DNA from: Azospirillum oleiclasticum
GTDB taxonomy: Bacteria; Pseudomonadota; Alphaproteobacteria; Azospirillales; Azospirillaceae
DNA length: 64,000 nt
Assembly: GCF_013423485.1 (NCBI RefSeq)
Contig: NZ_JABFFR010000015.1
Location: forward strand, 124,001 to 188,000
Reading direction: 5' to 3'
How positions within the stretch are numbered: position 1 is the first letter of the stretch; every line of letters starts with the position of its first letter. The position numbers were made by a program, and so were the translations under genes. This document shows positions 41,320-50,027 of this stretch, in pieces. Under the pieces are notes generated by a model, which was not told the DNA's origin, searched no databases, and saw nothing but the letters and a program-made list of their open reading frames with translations.

Positions 41320-42974
41320 CGAAGCTGTCGGGGGGCCGCGTCTACGACCCCGCCAACGGGCGCGACGGCGTCGTCATGGACCTGTATGTGCGGGACGGCC
41401 GCATCGTCGGCGACCCCGGCCGCGGTGCGGCGCCGGACGAGACCGTCGATCTGGCCGGCAAGATGGTGATGGCCGGAGCCATCGACATCCACAGCCACAT
41501 CGCCGGCGGCAAGGTCAACATCGCCCGCCTGCTGATGGCGGAGGAGCACCGGGCGACGGCGGTGGCCGCGGACGGGTTGTGCCGTTGCGGCGGCGGGGTC
41601 GCCAGCCCGTCCGCCCACGTCACCGGCTGCCGCTACGCGCGCATGGGCTACACCGCCGCCTTCGAACCGGCCATGCTGCCCAGCAACGCCCGCCACGCGC
41701 ATCTGGAGATGGCGGACATCCCGCTGATCGACACCGGCGCCTACGTCGTGCTGGGCAACGACGATCTTCTGCTGGAGATGCTGGCGTCGGGCGCGGGGGA
41801 GGAGGAGATCGCCGACTATGTCGGCTGGGCCGTCAACGCCACCCGCAGCCTCGCCGTCAAGGCGGTGAACCCAGGCGGCATCAACGCCTTCAAGTACAAC
41901 CAGCGCCGGCTGGAGGTGGACGAGCCCGGTCCCTTCCACGCCGTGACCCCGCGCCGCGTCCTCACGGCGCTGGCGGCGGCGGTGCGGCGGCTCGGCATCC
42001 CGCATCCGCTGCACCTGCACGGCTTCAACCTCGGCGTTCCCGGCAACGTGGAGTCCACGCTGGACAGCATCGGGGCGGCGGACGGGCTGCGGCTGCATCT
42101 GGCCCACGTGCAGTTCCACAGCTACGGTTTGGAGGGCGACCGGCGCTTTTCCTCCGCCGCGGCGCGGCTGGCGGAGGTGGTGAACGCGCGGCCCAACATC
42201 TCCGTCGATGTCGGACAAGTGATGTTCGGGCAGACGGTCACCGCGTCCGCCGACACCATGGCGCAGATGTCCAACACGCGCCTCGCCCACCCGAAGAAGT
42301 GGGCTGTCATGGACATCGAATGCGACGCCGGCTGCGGCGTCGTGCCCTTCCGCTACCGCGACAAGGCCTTCGTCAACGCGCTGCAATGGGCGATCGGGCT
42401 GGAGCTGTTCCTGCTGATCGGCGATCCCTGGCGGGTCTTTCTGACCACCGACCACCCAAACGGCGGCCCCTTCACCAGCTATCCGGAGCTGATCCGGCTG
42501 CTGATGGACCGCGATTACCGCCTCGCCAAGCTGGCCGAGCTGCACCCGGAGGTGCCGAAGCACACCATCCTCGGCTCGTTGAGGCGCGAGTACTCGCTGG
42601 GCGAGATCGCCACGATGACCCGTGCGGCACCCGCCCGCATCCTGGGCCTCGCCGACCGCGGGCATCTCGGACCGGGAGCGGCGGCCGACATCGTCGTCTA
42701 CACCGACGATGCCGACCGCCGCCGGATGTTCGAGACGCCGGATCTCGTGTTCAAGGACGGGCGGCTGATCGTCCGCCGCGGCGAGGTGGTGGCGATGGCG
42801 GAGGGCCGCACCCATGTGGTCGAGCCCGCCTACGACCCCGCCATCGAGCGGCGCGTCGCCCGCCATTTCGAGGAGCGGATGGGGCTGAAGGCCGTGCATT
42901 TCCGCATCGGCGAGGACGAGATCCGCGGCGGGAACGGGTTGGTCCGCCATCTCTGCCGACCGGGGGTCTTCTGA
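41313..42974 (+). CDS. fhcA: Formyltransferase/hydrolase complex subunit A (FhcA), formylmethylofuran hydrolase
   Basis: 553 residues of the amidohydrolase superfamily. MVMAGAIDIHSHIAGGK carries the first metal His pair (His60, His62); HLHGFNLGVPGNVESTL and FLTTDHPNGGPFTSYPELIRLL supply further metal and substrate residues; GHLGPGAAADIVVY is the usual C-terminal barrel strand. It hydrolyses formyl-methylofuran to formate. It overlaps fhcB by seven bases and its stop overlaps the fhcD start by one base. Confidence 0.94.
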   Translation: MLTKLSGGRVYDPANGRDGVVMDLYVRDGRIVGDPGRGAAPDETVDLAGKMVMAGAIDIHSHIAGGKVNIARLLMAEEHRATAVAADGLCRCGGGVASPSAHVTGCRYARMGYTAAFEPAMLPSNARHAHLEMADIPLIDTGAYVVLGNDDLLLEMLASGAGEEEIADYVGWAVNATRSLAVKAVNPGGINAFKYNQRRLEVDEPGPFHAVTPRRVLTALAAAVRRLGIPHPLHLHGFNLGVPGNVESTLDSIGAADGLRLHLAHVQFHSYGLEGDRRFSSAAARLAEVVNARPNISVDVGQVMFGQTVTASADTMAQMSNTRLAHPKKWAVMDIECDAGCGVVPFRYRDKAFVNALQWAIGLELFLLIGDPWRVFLTTDHPNGGPFTSYPELIRLLMDRDYRLAKLAELHPEVPKHTILGSLRREYSLGEIATMTRAAPARILGLADRGHLGPGAAADIVVYTDDADRRRMFETPDLVFKDGRLIVRRGEVVAMAEGRTHVVEPAYDPAIERRVARHFEERMGLKAVHFRIGEDEIRGGNGLVRHLCRPGVF

Positions 42975-43870
42975 TGCGGCTCAACGGTGTCCTGATCGAG
43001 GAGACCTTCGCCGAGGCCTTCCCCATGCTGGGCACGCGGCTGATCGTCACCGCCGACAGTCCGGCCTGGGTGCAGGCGGCGGCCGTGAGCATGACCGGCT
43101 TCGCCACCTCGGTCATCGGCTGCGGTTGCGAGGCGGCGGTGGAGCGGCTGCTGCCGCCGGAGGAGACGCCGGACGGCCGGCCGGGAGCCGCCGTGCTGCT
43201 CTTCTCCGTCTCCAGGGAGGAGCTGGCGAAGCAGGTGGTGCGCCGCGTCGGCCAATGCGTCATGACCTCCCCAGGATCGGCCTGCTACGCGGGTCTGCGC
43301 GACGGGCCGCCGATCCCGCTCGGAAACAGCCTGCGCTACTTCGGCGACGGCTGGCAGATCGCCAAGCGCATCGGTGGCCGACGCTACTGGCGCATCCCGG
43401 TCATGGACGGGGAATTCCTGTGCGAGGCGACCACCGCGGTGGTCGAGGGCGTCGGCGGCGGCAACTTCATCATCCTGGCGGCCGACCGTCACGCCGCTCT
43501 GGTGGCGGCGCAGGCGGCGGTGATGGCGATCCGCGAGGTGCCGGGGGCCATCCTTCCCTTCCCCGGCGGGGTTGTCCGCTCCGGCTCCAAGATCGGGTCC
43601 AAGTACAAGGGGCTGATCGCCTCCACCAACACCGCCTTCTGCCCGACGCTGCGCCCGGCCGTTCACTCGCTGGTGCCGGAGGGGGTCGGCTCCATCCTGG
43701 AGCTGGTGATCGACGCGGTGAACCCGCAGGCGATCACCGCCGCCATGCGCGCCGGCATCGCCGCCACGGCGGGGCTCGGGGCCGCGGCGGGCGTGGTCGC
43801 CGTGACCGCCGGCAATTACGGCGGCAAGCTCGGCCGCCACCAGTTCCACCTGCACGAGGTGATGGCATGA
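42974..43870 (+). CDS. fhcD: Formylmethylofuran:H4MPT formyltransferase (FhcD)
   Basis: 298 residues. MRLNGVLIEETFAEAFPMLGTRLIVTA, GFATSVIGCGCEAAVERLLPPEETPDGRPG, QCVMTSPGSACYAGL, RVPVMDGEF-like RIPVMDGEFLCEATTAVVEGVGGGNFIILA and FPGGVVRSGSKIGSKYKGLIASTN are all Ftr signatures. It moves the formyl group from formyl-H4MPT to methylofuran. Length agrees with archaeal and bacterial Ftr. Confidence 0.94.
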   Translation: MRLNGVLIEETFAEAFPMLGTRLIVTADSPAWVQAAAVSMTGFATSVIGCGCEAAVERLLPPEETPDGRPGAAVLLFSVSREELAKQVVRRVGQCVMTSPGSACYAGLRDGPPIPLGNSLRYFGDGWQIAKRIGGRRYWRIPVMDGEFLCEATTAVVEGVGGGNFIILAADRHAALVAAQAAVMAIREVPGAILPFPGGVVRSGSKIGSKYKGLIASTNTAFCPTLRPAVHSLVPEGVGSILELVIDAVNPQAITAAMRAGIAATAGLGAAAGVVAVTAGNYGGKLGRHQFHLHEVMA

Positions 43871-44679
43871 CTGGCCATATCCTCACTGTGCGGGAGCCCG
43901 CCGGCCCGCCCATCGACCTGACGGGGGTCCTGCCCGGACGGCTGGCGGGCGACGGTGCCGGCGTCACCGTCATCTGCGGGCGTGAGCGGCACCCCCTCGA
44001 CGCGCTGTTCGACATCCGCGACGGCGGCCCGTCCGGCAGCCTGATCCTGCGCCCGGAGGGCGCCGTGCTCGACGCGGTCGGGGCGGGCATGGCGGAGGGT
44101 GAGATCCTGGTGGAGGGGGACTGCGGCGACCAGGCCGGCCGTGCCATGCGCGGCGGCACACTGATCGTCGAGGGACGCTGCGGCGCCCACGCCGCCGCGG
44201 CCATGCAGGGCGGCCGGCTGATGGTCGCTGGCGATGCGGGTGATTTCCTGGGAGCCCCGCTCCCCGGCGGAACGAAGGGCATGGGCGGCGGCACGGTTAC
44301 GGTCGGCGGCAGCGCCGGCGACCGGGTGGGTGAGCGCATGCGGCGGGGGCTCGTCACGATTCAGGGCAATGTCGGTGCGCTGTGCTGTGCCCGTATGATC
44401 GCTGGCACGGTGGTGGTCGGTGGCGGTTGCGGGCCGGAGCCGGCGGCCGCGATGCGGCGCGGCACGTTCCTGCTGTGCCGGGCGCCCGATCCTCCGCCGA
44501 CCGGTTTCGTGGACGGCGGGGAGAACGACTGGCTGTTCCTGGAGCTTCTCCGGCGGGAGCTGCGGGTGCACGGCTCCTGGCCGGCGGGCTTCCCGGTCGC
44601 CGGAACACGTGCCCGGCGGCTGATCGGCGATCGCTCGGCCGGCGGTCGTGGGGAGCTCCTCATACTTTCGGAGGCGTAG
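43867..44679 (+). CDS. fhcC: Formyltransferase/hydrolase complex subunit C (FhcC)
   Basis: 270 residues. The GXGXG beta-helix repeat is obvious (GDCGDQAGRAMRGGTLIVEG, GRCGAHAAAAMQGGRLMVAGDAGDFLGAPLPG, GSAGDRVGERMRRGLVTIQGNVGALC), as in formylmethanofuran dehydrogenase subunit C and glutamate synthase C-terminal domains. It is a structural partner of FhcA/B/D. It overlaps the fhcD stop and ends the core fhc set. Confidence 0.93.
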   Translation: MTGHILTVREPAGPPIDLTGVLPGRLAGDGAGVTVICGRERHPLDALFDIRDGGPSGSLILRPEGAVLDAVGAGMAEGEILVEGDCGDQAGRAMRGGTLIVEGRCGAHAAAAMQGGRLMVAGDAGDFLGAPLPGGTKGMGGGTVTVGGSAGDRVGERMRRGLVTIQGNVGALCCARMIAGTVVVGGGCGPEPAAAMRRGTFLLCRAPDPPPTGFVDGGENDWLFLELLRRELRVHGSWPAGFPVAGTRARRLIGDRSAGGRGELLILSEA

Positions 44680-44754
44680 CCTGCGCGCCACCGCATCACC
44701 AGATCAGTCCGGGGATTCGCAACCAAGACGACACCCCGCAGGGAGGATGCCCGC

Positions 44755-45579
44755 GTGACGCTCGACGAGCCTGCGACGATCCCGAAAGGCGGGGCGGTCC
44801 GCCCGCCGGTTCCGATGCTGGGCGAACATCTGATCATCGACGTCCGTTCGAAGCGTTTCCCCGCGCGGGGCGGCACCCCGGCCCGCACGGTGCTGAAGGA
44901 TCTCCGGCTGGAGCTGACGCCCGGCCGTTTCCACGCCATCATCGGCCCGTCCGGCTGCGGCAAGACCACACTGCTCAACCTTGTTGCCGGGCTCGACCGC
45001 GATTTCGGCGGGGGCGTGACGCTGCCGGGCGGGCGGCGGGCGGTGCTGGGATACGTCTTCCAGAATCCCCGGCTGCTGCCCTGGCGCACCGTCGCCGAGA
45101 ACATCGAGCTGGTCCTGCACGACAAGGCCGACGCCAGGGAACGCGCCGCGCGCTGGCTGCGCGAGGTCGGGATGGAGGAACACGGGGCGGCGTACCCGCA
45201 GCGATTGTCGGTGGGGATGAGCCGCCGGGTGGCGCTCGCCCGCGCCTTCGCGGTGGAGCCGGACCTGCTGCTGATGGACGAGCCGTTCGTCTCGCTCGAC
45301 GAGCCGACGGCCCGCAACCTGCGCGACCTGCTGGTGCGCATCCGCCGGACGCACGCCGCCACCGTGTTGCCCGCCACAGTATTGTTCGTCACCCATGACC
45401 TGCGCGAGGCGGTGACGCTCGCCGACCGGGTCCTCTTCCTGTCGCGCCCGCCAGCCCGCGTCCTGCTGGACCTGCCCATCGACCTGACGCCGGAGGAGCG
45501 GCTGGACGAACGCCGGGTGGACGCGCTCCGGGCCGACCTCCGCCACGACCACGCCACGACCCTGGAGGGTGTGTCATGA
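44755..45579 (+). CDS. NitT/TauT-type ABC transporter ATP-binding protein
   Basis: 274 residues from GTG 44755 (GGGAGGA upstream). Walker A GPSGCGKTT, Q-loop VFQNPRLLPWRTVAENIELVL, a modified signature LSVGMSRRVALARAFA, Walker B LLLMDEPFVSLD and switch FVTHDLREAV. SSL-type NitT/TauT transporters have this ATPase, but no binding protein or permease of that class is adjacent. The nearest are at 28626-30376 in the same island. Its stop overlaps the next gene (ATGA). Confidence 0.85.
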   Translation: MTLDEPATIPKGGAVRPPVPMLGEHLIIDVRSKRFPARGGTPARTVLKDLRLELTPGRFHAIIGPSGCGKTTLLNLVAGLDRDFGGGVTLPGGRRAVLGYVFQNPRLLPWRTVAENIELVLHDKADARERAARWLREVGMEEHGAAYPQRLSVGMSRRVALARAFAVEPDLLLMDEPFVSLDEPTARNLRDLLVRIRRTHAATVLPATVLFVTHDLREAVTLADRVLFLSRPPARVLLDLPIDLTPEERLDERRVDALRADLRHDHATTLEGVS

Positions 45580-46763
45580 CAGCGCTGAGCCGGCTGATCC
45601 TCGTGGGTGCCCTGCTGCTGGGCGCGCCCGCCTGGGCCGCCGACCCGACGGTGGTCCGCATCGGTTACCTGACGCGCGCGGAGGAGCCGCGCATCCCCCT
45701 GACCTTCCTGGAGCCGGTGGCCGACGACGAAGGGGTGCAGGGCGCCCGCCTGGCGCTGGCCGACAACAACACGACCGGCCGATTCCTCGATATCGGCTTC
45801 GAACTGGTCGAGACGGTGGTGGAGGAGGATGGCAGCGTCGCCGATGCGGTGCGCGGCCTCGCCGGGCAGGGCATCCGGCTTCTCGTCGCCGACCTCAGGG
45901 CCGATGCGCTGCTGGAGGTCATGGGCACGCCAGAGGCGCGCGACATGCTGGTCTTCAACAGCCGCGCTCCCGACGACGAGCTTCGCAACGAGCGCTGCGC
46001 CGCCAACCTGCTGCACGTGACTCCCAGCCGTCGCATGCTGGCCGACGCGCTCGCTCAGTATCTCGCCTTCCGCCGCTGGTCCACATGGTTCCTGGTGGTA
46101 GGCCGCGCGCCGGAGGATGCGGCCTATGCCGAGGCTTTGCGCCGCGCCGCCAAGCGCTACGGCGCCCGCATCGTGCAGGAAAAGGGCTGGACCTTCGAGG
46201 AGGCGAACCGGCGGGTGGACACCGGCCACGTCACCGCCCAGACGGAGATCCCCACCTTCACCCAGGCGCCGGAGCACGACGTGCTGGTGGTGGCGGACGA
46301 GGCGGACGCCTTCGGCGACTATCTGCCCTACCGCACCTGGCTGCCGCGATTGGTGACGGGCACGCACGGGCTGGTGCCGACCGCGTGGTCGCGCGTGCAC
46401 GAGCAGTGGGGGGCGACGCAGCTCCACAGCCGCTTCGAACGGCAGGCCGGGCGCTGGATGCGGCCGCGCGACTACACCGCCTGGATGGCCGTGCGGGCGG
46501 TGGGGGAGGCGGCGACGCGCACGCGTTCCGGCGATGCCGCGACGCTCGCTGCCTTCATCCGTGGGCCGGATTTCGCGCTGCCGGCCTTCAAGGGACAGGG
46601 ACTGAGCTTCCGGGAATGGGACGGGCAGCTCCGCCAGCCCGTGCTGCTCGCGGGGCCGCGCATGCTGGTGTCGGTCTCCCCGCAGCCGGGCTTCCTGCAC
46701 CAGTTCTCCGAACTCGACACCATCGGCGACGACCGGCCGGAGAGCCGCTGCCGGGCGCGCTGA
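45576..46763 (+). CDS. PQQ-dependent catabolism-associated ABC substrate-binding protein
   Basis: 395 residues. Signal peptide (LSRLILVGALLLGAPAWAAD) then a LivJ-like fold: VRIGYLTRAEEPRIPLTFLEPVADDEGVQGARLALADNNTTGRFL, VFNSRAPDDELRNERCAANLLHVTPSRRMLADALAQYLAFRRW, and FKGQGLSFREWDGQLRQPVLLAGPRMLVSVSPQPGFLHQ. These long stretches are characteristic of the PQQ_ABC binding group. With the three next genes it makes the PedABC-like locus found with quinoprotein alcohol dehydrogenases. What it binds is unknown. Confidence 0.87.
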   Translation: MTALSRLILVGALLLGAPAWAADPTVVRIGYLTRAEEPRIPLTFLEPVADDEGVQGARLALADNNTTGRFLDIGFELVETVVEEDGSVADAVRGLAGQGIRLLVADLRADALLEVMGTPEARDMLVFNSRAPDDELRNERCAANLLHVTPSRRMLADALAQYLAFRRWSTWFLVVGRAPEDAAYAEALRRAAKRYGARIVQEKGWTFEEANRRVDTGHVTAQTEIPTFTQAPEHDVLVVADEADAFGDYLPYRTWLPRLVTGTHGLVPTAWSRVHEQWGATQLHSRFERQAGRWMRPRDYTAWMAVRAVGEAATRTRSGDAATLAAFIRGPDFALPAFKGQGLSFREWDGQLRQPVLLAGPRMLVSVSPQPGFLHQFSELDTIGDDRPESRCRAR

Positions 46764-46800
46764 GGACGACACCAACCATAACAAGGGAGGAAGAGACCCC

Positions 46801-47769
46801 ATGACCATGATCCGAGGAATCCTGCTCGCATTGGCCGGCTTCGCCGTCGCCCTGCCGGTGCAGGCCGACACCATCTTCGTCTCCAACGAGAAGGGCAACA
46901 GCATCTCCGTCATCGACGGGGAGTCGCTGAAGGTGACCGGCACCATCAAGGTCGGCCGCCGGCCGCGCGGCATCACCTTCAACCAGGACATGACCCTCAT
47001 CTACGTGTGCATCGGCGACGACAACCGCATCGACGTGGTGGACGTCGGGTCGCGCAAGGTGGTGGGCCGCATGCCCTCGGGCCCCGACCCCGAGCTGTTC
47101 GTGCTGGAGCCGGGCGGCAAGCACCTCTACATCGCCAACGAGGACGACAACATGGTCTCCGTCCTCGACACCACGACCAAGAAGATCGTCGGCGAGATCC
47201 AGGTGGGGGTGGAGCCGGAGGGCATGGGCATCAGCCCGGACGGCAAGATCCTGGTGAACACCTCCGAGACCACCAACATGGCGCATTTCATCGACACCGC
47301 ATCGCACAAGATCACCGACAACGTGCTGGTGGACGCGCGGCCGCGCGTGGCGAACTTCACCGCCGACGGCCGCTTCGTCTGGGTCTCGGCGGAGATCGGC
47401 GGTACCGTCAGCGTCATCGACACAGCCACCCGCAAGATCGTCAAGAAGATCGCCTTCCAGGTGCAGGGTGTGCCGAAGGAATCCATCCAGCCCGTCGGCA
47501 TCCAGATGACGCGCGACGGGCAACGCGCCTTCGTGGCGCTGGGCCCGGCCAACCGGGTGGCGGAGATCGATGTCACCACGTTCGAGGTGACGAAGTACCA
47601 CCTGGTCGGCCAGCGCGTCTGGAACCTGGCGCTGTCGCCCGACGAGAAGCGGCTCTACACCACCAACGGCGTCAGCAACGACGTGTCGGTGCTCGACATG
47701 GAGCGTGGCCGGGTCATCAAGTCGGTGGCGGTCGGCGGCGCGCCCTGGGGCGTGATCGTCAAGCCGTGA
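46801..47769 (+). CDS. PQQ-dependent catabolism-associated beta-propeller protein
   Basis: 322 residues, secreted (signal ALAGFAVALPVQAD). It is built from YVTN-type propeller repeats of about 42 residues, e.g. TIFVSNEKGNSISVIDGESLKVTGTIKVGRRPRGI, HLYIANEDDNMVSVLDTTTKKIVGEIQVGVEPEGM, ending RLYTTNGVSNDVSVLDMERGRVIKSVAVGGAPWGVIV. It has GGGAGGAAGAG upstream. The protein lies between the binding protein and ATPase of the PedABC-like set, so it probably acts in the periplasm beside the transporter or quinoprotein. Confidence 0.88.
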   Translation: MTMIRGILLALAGFAVALPVQADTIFVSNEKGNSISVIDGESLKVTGTIKVGRRPRGITFNQDMTLIYVCIGDDNRIDVVDVGSRKVVGRMPSGPDPELFVLEPGGKHLYIANEDDNMVSVLDTTTKKIVGEIQVGVEPEGMGISPDGKILVNTSETTNMAHFIDTASHKITDNVLVDARPRVANFTADGRFVWVSAEIGGTVSVIDTATRKIVKKIAFQVQGVPKESIQPVGIQMTRDGQRAFVALGPANRVAEIDVTTFEVTKYHLVGQRVWNLALSPDEKRLYTTNGVSNDVSVLDMERGRVIKSVAVGGAPWGVIVKP

Positions 47770-48557
47770 CCGCCGGCGCGCAGCCCCTACGGACGCCGGA
47801 GCCGGCCGCCCCCGCGGATCCGGCGTCCGCCGTCCTGGCGGTGGAGCGGGTGAGCCACAGCTTCGGCTCCCGCAAGGCGCTGGACGACGTGTCCTTCGCC
47901 ATCCCGGCCGGGCGTTTCACCGTCCTGCTCGGGCTCAACGGTGCCGGCAAGACGACGCTCTTCTCGCTGATCACGCGGCTCTACAACACCCGGCAGGGGA
48001 CCATCCGCGTCTTCGGCTTCGACATGCGGCTCCAGCCCTCCCAGGCGCTGGCCCGGATCGGTGTGGTGTTCCAGCAGCCGACGCTCGACCCGGACCTGAC
48101 CGTGCTGCAGAATCTCCGCTACCACGGCGGGCTGCACGGCCTGCCGGCGTCGATGGTCGAGGAGCGGGCGGCGGAGGAGTTGGAGCGCATCGGCCTCGCC
48201 CCCCGCGCGAAGGACCGGGTTCGCACCCTGTCGGGCGGGCAGCGGCGGCGGGTGGAGATCGCCCGCGCGCTGCTCCACCGGCCGTCGCTGCTGCTGCTGG
48301 ACGAGCCCACGGTGGGGCTCGACGTGGCGCTGCGCCGGCAGGTGCTCGACCATGTGCACGACCTCTGCCGGGAGCGGGGGCTGGCGGTGCTGTGGGCCAC
48401 CCACCTGATGGACGAGGCGCGGCCCGAGGACGGGGTGGTGGTCCTGCACGGCGGCCGCGTGCTGGCGGCCGGCCGGCTGCCGGAGGTCTGTGCCAGGGCG
48501 GGCGCCCCCGCGCTGGAGCCGGCCTTCGCGGCGTTGACGGGAGGGGGGCGGGGATGA
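47766..48557 (+). CDS. PQQ-dependent catabolism-associated ABC ATP-binding protein (PedA-like)
   Basis: 263 residues from GTG 47766 overlapping the previous stop (GTGA). Walker A GLNGAGKTT, Q-loop VVFQQPTLDPDLTVLQNLRYHGGLHGL, signature LSGGQRRRVEIARALLH, Walker B LLLDEPTVGLD and switch WATHLMDEA. The DrrA/CcmA-like ATPase type suits an ABC-2 export permease, which follows. This contrasts with the importer-like binding protein, a known peculiarity of this gene set. Confidence 0.88.
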   Translation: MTAGAQPLRTPEPAAPADPASAVLAVERVSHSFGSRKALDDVSFAIPAGRFTVLLGLNGAGKTTLFSLITRLYNTRQGTIRVFGFDMRLQPSQALARIGVVFQQPTLDPDLTVLQNLRYHGGLHGLPASMVEERAAEELERIGLAPRAKDRVRTLSGGQRRRVEIARALLHRPSLLLLDEPTVGLDVALRRQVLDHVHDLCRERGLAVLWATHLMDEARPEDGVVVLHGGRVLAAGRLPEVCARAGAPALEPAFAALTGGGRG

Positions 48558-49369
48558 GTCCGGCGCTGTACGCGCGCTGCCTGCGCGCGGTGATCGTGCG
48601 CGAGGGGCTGCGCTTCGTGCACCAGCGCGAGCGCTTCTTCGCGGCGCTGGTGCGGCCGCTGGTGTGGCTGGCCATCTTCGCGGTGGGCTTCCGCGCCGTT
48701 CTCGGCCTGTCGATCATCCCGCCCTACGAGACCTACATCCTGTACGAGGAGTACGTGGTGCCGGGGCTGGTCGGGATGATCCAGCTCTTCAACGGAATGC
48801 AGAGCTCGCTGTCCATGGTCTACGACCGCGAGATGGGCAGCATGAAGACGCTGCTCGTCAGCCCGCTGCCGCGCTGGTACCTGCTGCTGTGCAAGCTGCT
48901 GGCGGGCGTGCTGGTGTCGATCGCGCAGGCCTACGTCTTCATCGCGGTGGCGGCCTTCTGGGACTTCCGGCCGCCGCCCATGGGCTATCTGGCGGTGCTG
49001 CCGGCGCTGGTGCTGTCGGGGCTGATGCTGGGCGCGCTGGGGCTGCTGCTGTCGTCCTTCATCAAGCAGCTGGAGAACTTCGCCGGCGTGATGAACTTCG
49101 TCATCTTTCCGATGTTCTTCGCGTCCTCCGCGCTCTATCCGCTGTGGCGCATCCGCGAGGGCAGCCCGTGGCTTGCCGTCGTCGCCGGAGTCAATCCCTT
49201 CACCCACGTGGTCGAGCTGATCCGCTTCGCGCTGTACCTGCAGATCCAGCCGGTGTCCCTGCTGGTGGTGGCGGGGGCGCTCGCCGTCTTCCTGGGTGCG
49301 GCCATCCTGGCCTACGACCCCGGCCGTGGCTTCTGGGCGCGGCGCGGGGGGCCGGCCGAGCAGGGGTGA
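48554..49369 (+). CDS. PQQ-associated ABC-2 type permease (PedC-like)
   Basis: 271 residues with about six membrane helices. ERFFAALVRPLVWLAIFAVGFRAVLGLSIIPPY, YVVPGLVGMIQLFNGMQSSLSMVYDREMGSMKTLLVSPLPRWYLLLCKLLAG and FVIFPMFFASSALYPLWRIREGSPWLAVVAGVNPFTHVVELIRF are ABC-2 permease signatures. Its ATG overlaps the ATPase stop. Homologues are required for growth on alcohols through PQQ enzymes in some pseudomonads; the cargo is unresolved. Confidence 0.88.
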   Translation: MSPALYARCLRAVIVREGLRFVHQRERFFAALVRPLVWLAIFAVGFRAVLGLSIIPPYETYILYEEYVVPGLVGMIQLFNGMQSSLSMVYDREMGSMKTLLVSPLPRWYLLLCKLLAGVLVSIAQAYVFIAVAAFWDFRPPPMGYLAVLPALVLSGLMLGALGLLLSSFIKQLENFAGVMNFVIFPMFFASSALYPLWRIREGSPWLAVVAGVNPFTHVVELIRFALYLQIQPVSLLVVAGALAVFLGAAILAYDPGRGFWARRGGPAEQG

Positions 49370-49459
49370 GGATGGAACCCGCGCCATCGCCTTCCGGTTG
49401 AAGGGATCGGACCGCAGCCAGCAGCAGAGCCGGCCGGGATCCACAGGAGGAAATGCACG

Positions 49460-49639
49460 ATGGCGGACAACCGGAAACCGCAGGACCAGCCGCGCGGCGG
49501 CGGGGGCGTCCTCGGCGACAAGCAGTCCTTCAAGAAGGACGAAGGTCACGACCAGACGACCGAGCAGTGGGCGAAGGACGAGATCGGCCACATGGGCGAG
49601 AAGTCCGGCCAAGGCAAGCGCCCGATCGACGTGGATTGA
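49460..49639 (+). CDS. Small hydrophilic protein, 59 aa
   Basis: A 59-residue frame beginning at ATG 49460, about ten bases after AGGAGG. It is strongly hydrophilic: a glycine run (RGGGGVLGD), then a charged stretch KKDEGHDQTTEQWAKDEIGHMGEK, ending PIDVD. No signal peptide or membrane segment. Fourteen bases separate it from the secreted repeat protein downstream. I do not recognise a family. A sister frame one base off (from 49453) lacks sensible composition. It may be a stress-type or regulatory small protein; that is only a guess. Confidence 0.5.
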   Translation: MADNRKPQDQPRGGGGVLGDKQSFKKDEGHDQTTEQWAKDEIGHMGEKSGQGKRPIDVD

Positions 49640-49653
49640 CGGAGGGCATAGTC

Positions 49654-50025
49654 ATGCGGAGCTTTCACAAAGCCACCATTGCATCCCTGATGGCCGCCGG
49701 CCTCGCCGTCGCGGCGGGTGCGGCCGTCGCCCAGACCTCGGGCCAGGGCGGCAACACGCAGCAGACGAACCCGACCGGGGCGTTGCCCGACAACTCGCTC
49801 GCCGGCCAGCGCCAAGGCACCATGGGCGGCGGGACGACGCCGCAGACCGGCACGCCGGGCGGCTCGTCCGGCTCGTCCTCGGCCCCCACCGGCACCATGC
49901 CCGACAACTCGCTGGCGGGTCAGCGGCAGGGCGTGATCGGTGGCGGGTCGGTCACCCAGGGCGGCAGCGGATCGACGCAGAGCCCGTCGCAGCAACAGCC
50001 GCCGCAGGGTGGCACCGGGCAGTAA
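49654..50025 (+). CDS. Secreted low-complexity protein with duplicated motif
   Basis: 123 residues. Signal peptide (SLMAAGLAVAAGAAVAQ) then a Gly/Ser/Gln/Thr/Pro-rich chain without hydrophobic core. The unit PDNSLAGQRQG occurs twice (GALPDNSLAGQRQGTMGGG and GTMPDNSLAGQRQGVIGGG), separated by a linker. GGAGGG lies upstream. It is likely an unstructured periplasmic or extracellular protein; function unknown. It ends two bases from the convergent MfnB-like gene. Confidence 0.6.
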   Translation: MRSFHKATIASLMAAGLAVAAGAAVAQTSGQGGNTQQTNPTGALPDNSLAGQRQGTMGGGTTPQTGTPGGSSGSSSAPTGTMPDNSLAGQRQGVIGGGSVTQGGSGSTQSPSQQQPPQGGTGQ

Positions 50026-50027
50026 CC

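Noticed and set aside
49654..50025. Short repeated DNA in the PDNSLAGQRQG protein as a CRISPR or tandem-repeat array
   Set aside because: Only two coding copies with a variable linker; it is a protein-level duplication, not an array.
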